From contig NZ_JADLJS010000048.1 in assembly GCF_015680405.1 (NCBI RefSeq), positions 1 through 33,417 of the forward strand: a DNA stretch of 33,417 nt. The letters run 5' to 3'. The DNA comes from Pseudomonas pudica (GTDB lineage Bacteria > Pseudomonadota > Gammaproteobacteria > Pseudomonadales > Pseudomonadaceae). The position numbers were made by a program, and so were the translations under genes. Shown piece by piece: positions 32,124 to 33,417 of this stretch. Each line of letters opens with the position of its first letter. Position 1 is the first letter of the stretch. Under the pieces are notes generated by a model. It made no database searches, was not told where the DNA came from, and saw only the letters and a program-made list of their open reading frames with translations.

Positions 32124-32294
32124 TCCGGATTTTGTGTAAGCCGGTTGCATCCACAGTGGCCCTTGCAATCAGATGCGGAACCTCGGGGCCGCCTGCGACT
32201 CGAAGCTTCACCTTTCGCACCGCGCTTCGCGGGCCCTTGAGTGGCCGTCGGGGCTCGGGTAATGTCGAGTCATTGCACAGGACAGAGCACGCCC

Positions 32295-33221
32295 ATGACC
32301 TCCAAGCTGGAACAACTCAAGCAGTTCACCACCGTGGTCGCCGACACCGGGGACCTGGACGCCATCACCCGCCTGAAACCGGTCGATGCCACCACCAACC
32401 CGTCGCTGCTGCTCAAGGCTGCGGCCATCCCGGGTTACGCCGAGCTGCTCAAGCAGGTAAAGGCCGATGCCAAGGGTAATGTCGACCTGGCCTGCGACAA
32501 GTTCGCGGTGGCCGTGGGTTCGGGCATTCTCAAGGTCATCCCGGGGCGTATCTCCACCGAGGTGGATGCCCGCCTGTCGTTCGACGAACCCGCCCTGCTG
32601 GCCAAGGCGCGCAAGCTGATCGAGCTGTACGAAGCCGCCGGTGTTGGCCGCGAACGCGTGCTGATCAAGCTGGCCTCCACCTGGGAAGGCATCCGCGCCG
32701 CCGAGAAGCTGGAGAAGGAAGGCATCCAGACCAACCTCACCCTGCTGTTCTCCTTCGCCCAGGCCCAGGCTTGCGCCGATGCGGGGGTGTTCCTGATTTC
32801 GCCGTTCGTTGGCCGTATCTACGACTGGTACAAGAAGAGCACCGGCAAGGATTACGTGGGCGCTGAAGACCCGGGCGTGCAGTCGGTCACTCGCATCTAC
32901 AACTACTACAAGGCCAACGGCTACAACACTGTGGTGATGGGTGCCAGCTTCCGCAATATCGGCCAGATCGAGCAGCTGGCCGGCTGCGACCGCCTGACCA
33001 TCAGCCCAGAGCTGCTGCAGCAGCTCAGCGATGATCAGGGCGACCTGCCGCAAGTGCTGAAGCCGGGCAATGCCGGCGAGCCCAAGCAACAACTGAACGA
33101 AAGCCAGTTCCGCTGGGCCATGAACGAAGATGCCATGGGTACCGAGAAGCTGGCCGAAGGCATTCGCCAGTTCGCGCGGGACCAGGAGAAGCTGGAGAAG
33201 TTGATGGCTGAAAAGGCCTGA
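32295..33221 (+). CDS. tal: Transaldolase
   Basis: A 308-residue class I transaldolase of the pentose phosphate pathway, moving a dihydroxyacetone unit from sedoheptulose-7-phosphate to glyceraldehyde-3-phosphate. Schiff-base Lys125 (RVLIKLASTWEG), DATTNPSLL near the N-terminus, and FSFAQAQACADAGVFLISPF are diagnostic. ATG at 32295; the frame extends 18 codons upstream without need. Monocistronic, with its own terminator. Confidence 0.96.
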   Translation: MTSKLEQLKQFTTVVADTGDLDAITRLKPVDATTNPSLLLKAAAIPGYAELLKQVKADAKGNVDLACDKFAVAVGSGILKVIPGRISTEVDARLSFDEPALLAKARKLIELYEAAGVGRERVLIKLASTWEGIRAAEKLEKEGIQTNLTLLFSFAQAQACADAGVFLISPFVGRIYDWYKKSTGKDYVGAEDPGVQSVTRIYNYYKANGYNTVVMGASFRNIGQIEQLAGCDRLTISPELLQQLSDDQGDLPQVLKPGNAGEPKQQLNESQFRWAMNEDAMGTEKLAEGIRQFARDQEKLEKLMAEKA

Positions 33222-33240
33222 CACATTTCGAGATTGCCTG

Positions 33241-33277
33241 ACGGGCGGGAAGTGTTCAGCATTTTCCGCCCGTTTTT
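33241..33277 (+). terminator. Rho-independent terminator after tal
   Basis: Stem ACGGGCGG (33241-33248) and CCGCCCGT (33266-33273), extendable by GAA/TTT pairing, then TTTTT. 20 bp after the tal stop. Confidence 0.85.
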
Positions 33278-33329
33278 CGTCTGGCCCCCATCAAGTGCCG
33301 GGCTTTAGCAGTTTGTTGAATTCAATGGC

Positions 33330-33350
33330 CCTATCGCCGGCAAGCCAGCT
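33330..33350. repeat. Half REP-like repeat near the window end
   Basis: 'CCTATCGCCGGCAAGCCAGC' matches the left arm of the element at 11755. The partner arm is not seen before the end of the window. Confidence 0.55.
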
Positions 33351-33417
33351 TGTGTCTTGAGAGGGGATTAGAATCTGAAGTGAGAGCGGTGAATGGCAAG
33401 CTGAATGCCAGAGGTGC

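Overview
The window looks like chromosome from a fluorescent Pseudomonas of the P. putida group. Evidence: high G+C throughout, the iutY-iutA aerobactin signalling pair typical of P. putida, a fdsGBA-D formate dehydrogenase operon, miaE, dusA and tal, and several copies of the inverted 'gccggcaagccagctcccac' and 'ggcctcttcgcgg' repeats that litter P. putida intergenic regions. No rRNA, tRNA, CRISPR array, transposase or phage gene was seen.

Layout. 1-1.6 kb: a small exported Pro/Asn-rich protein and a periplasmic PQQ-type sugar dehydrogenase (minus strand). 1.8-4.8 kb: a polyamine-type binding protein and an agmatinase-family enzyme (minus), facing a divergent LysR regulator. 5.0-8.7 kb: iron acquisition. 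An aerobactin-type TonB receptor with a signalling domain (iutA) lies downstream of iutY, a single protein that fuses an ECF sigma factor to its FecR-like anti-sigma factor; a good Fur box precedes iutY. 8.9-11.7 kb: a LEA14-like lipoprotein candidate, a small charged protein, a DUF883 membrane protein, miaE, and a tandem universal stress protein under a perfect ANR/FNR box. 11.9-17.0 kb: NAD-linked soluble formate dehydrogenase (fdsG-fdsB-fdsA-fdsD, overlapping genes).

17.5-27.9 kb is the most interesting part. It is a compact accessory catabolic cluster: IclR regulator, OprD porin, SMP-30 lactonase-type hydrolase, two related MFS importers, an EntS-like MFS exporter, an RraA-family aldolase-like protein, a D-2-hydroxyacid dehydrogenase and a Tat-exported amidohydrolase/lactonase. 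Its two divergent intergenic regions carry four copies of one 13-bp dyad (GNAACNNCRTTNC type), each just upstream of a possible -10 box, so the cluster looks like one IclR-controlled regulon. A plausible reading is uptake and lactone opening of a sugar-acid-like or pyrone-like compound, oxidation of a 2-hydroxy acid and aldol cleavage of the 2-oxo acid; the substrate cannot be read from the sequence. Directly after the cluster sits the broken 3' end of a PuuE-type allantoinase/polysaccharide deacetylase gene, which marks a rearrangement boundary.

28.2-33.4 kb: a sterol-desaturase-type membrane hydroxylase, a GFA-family zinc protein whose start codon lies in a hairpin, an AraC regulator fused to a GyrI-like domain (with a strong internal start), dusA and tal with a clear terminator.
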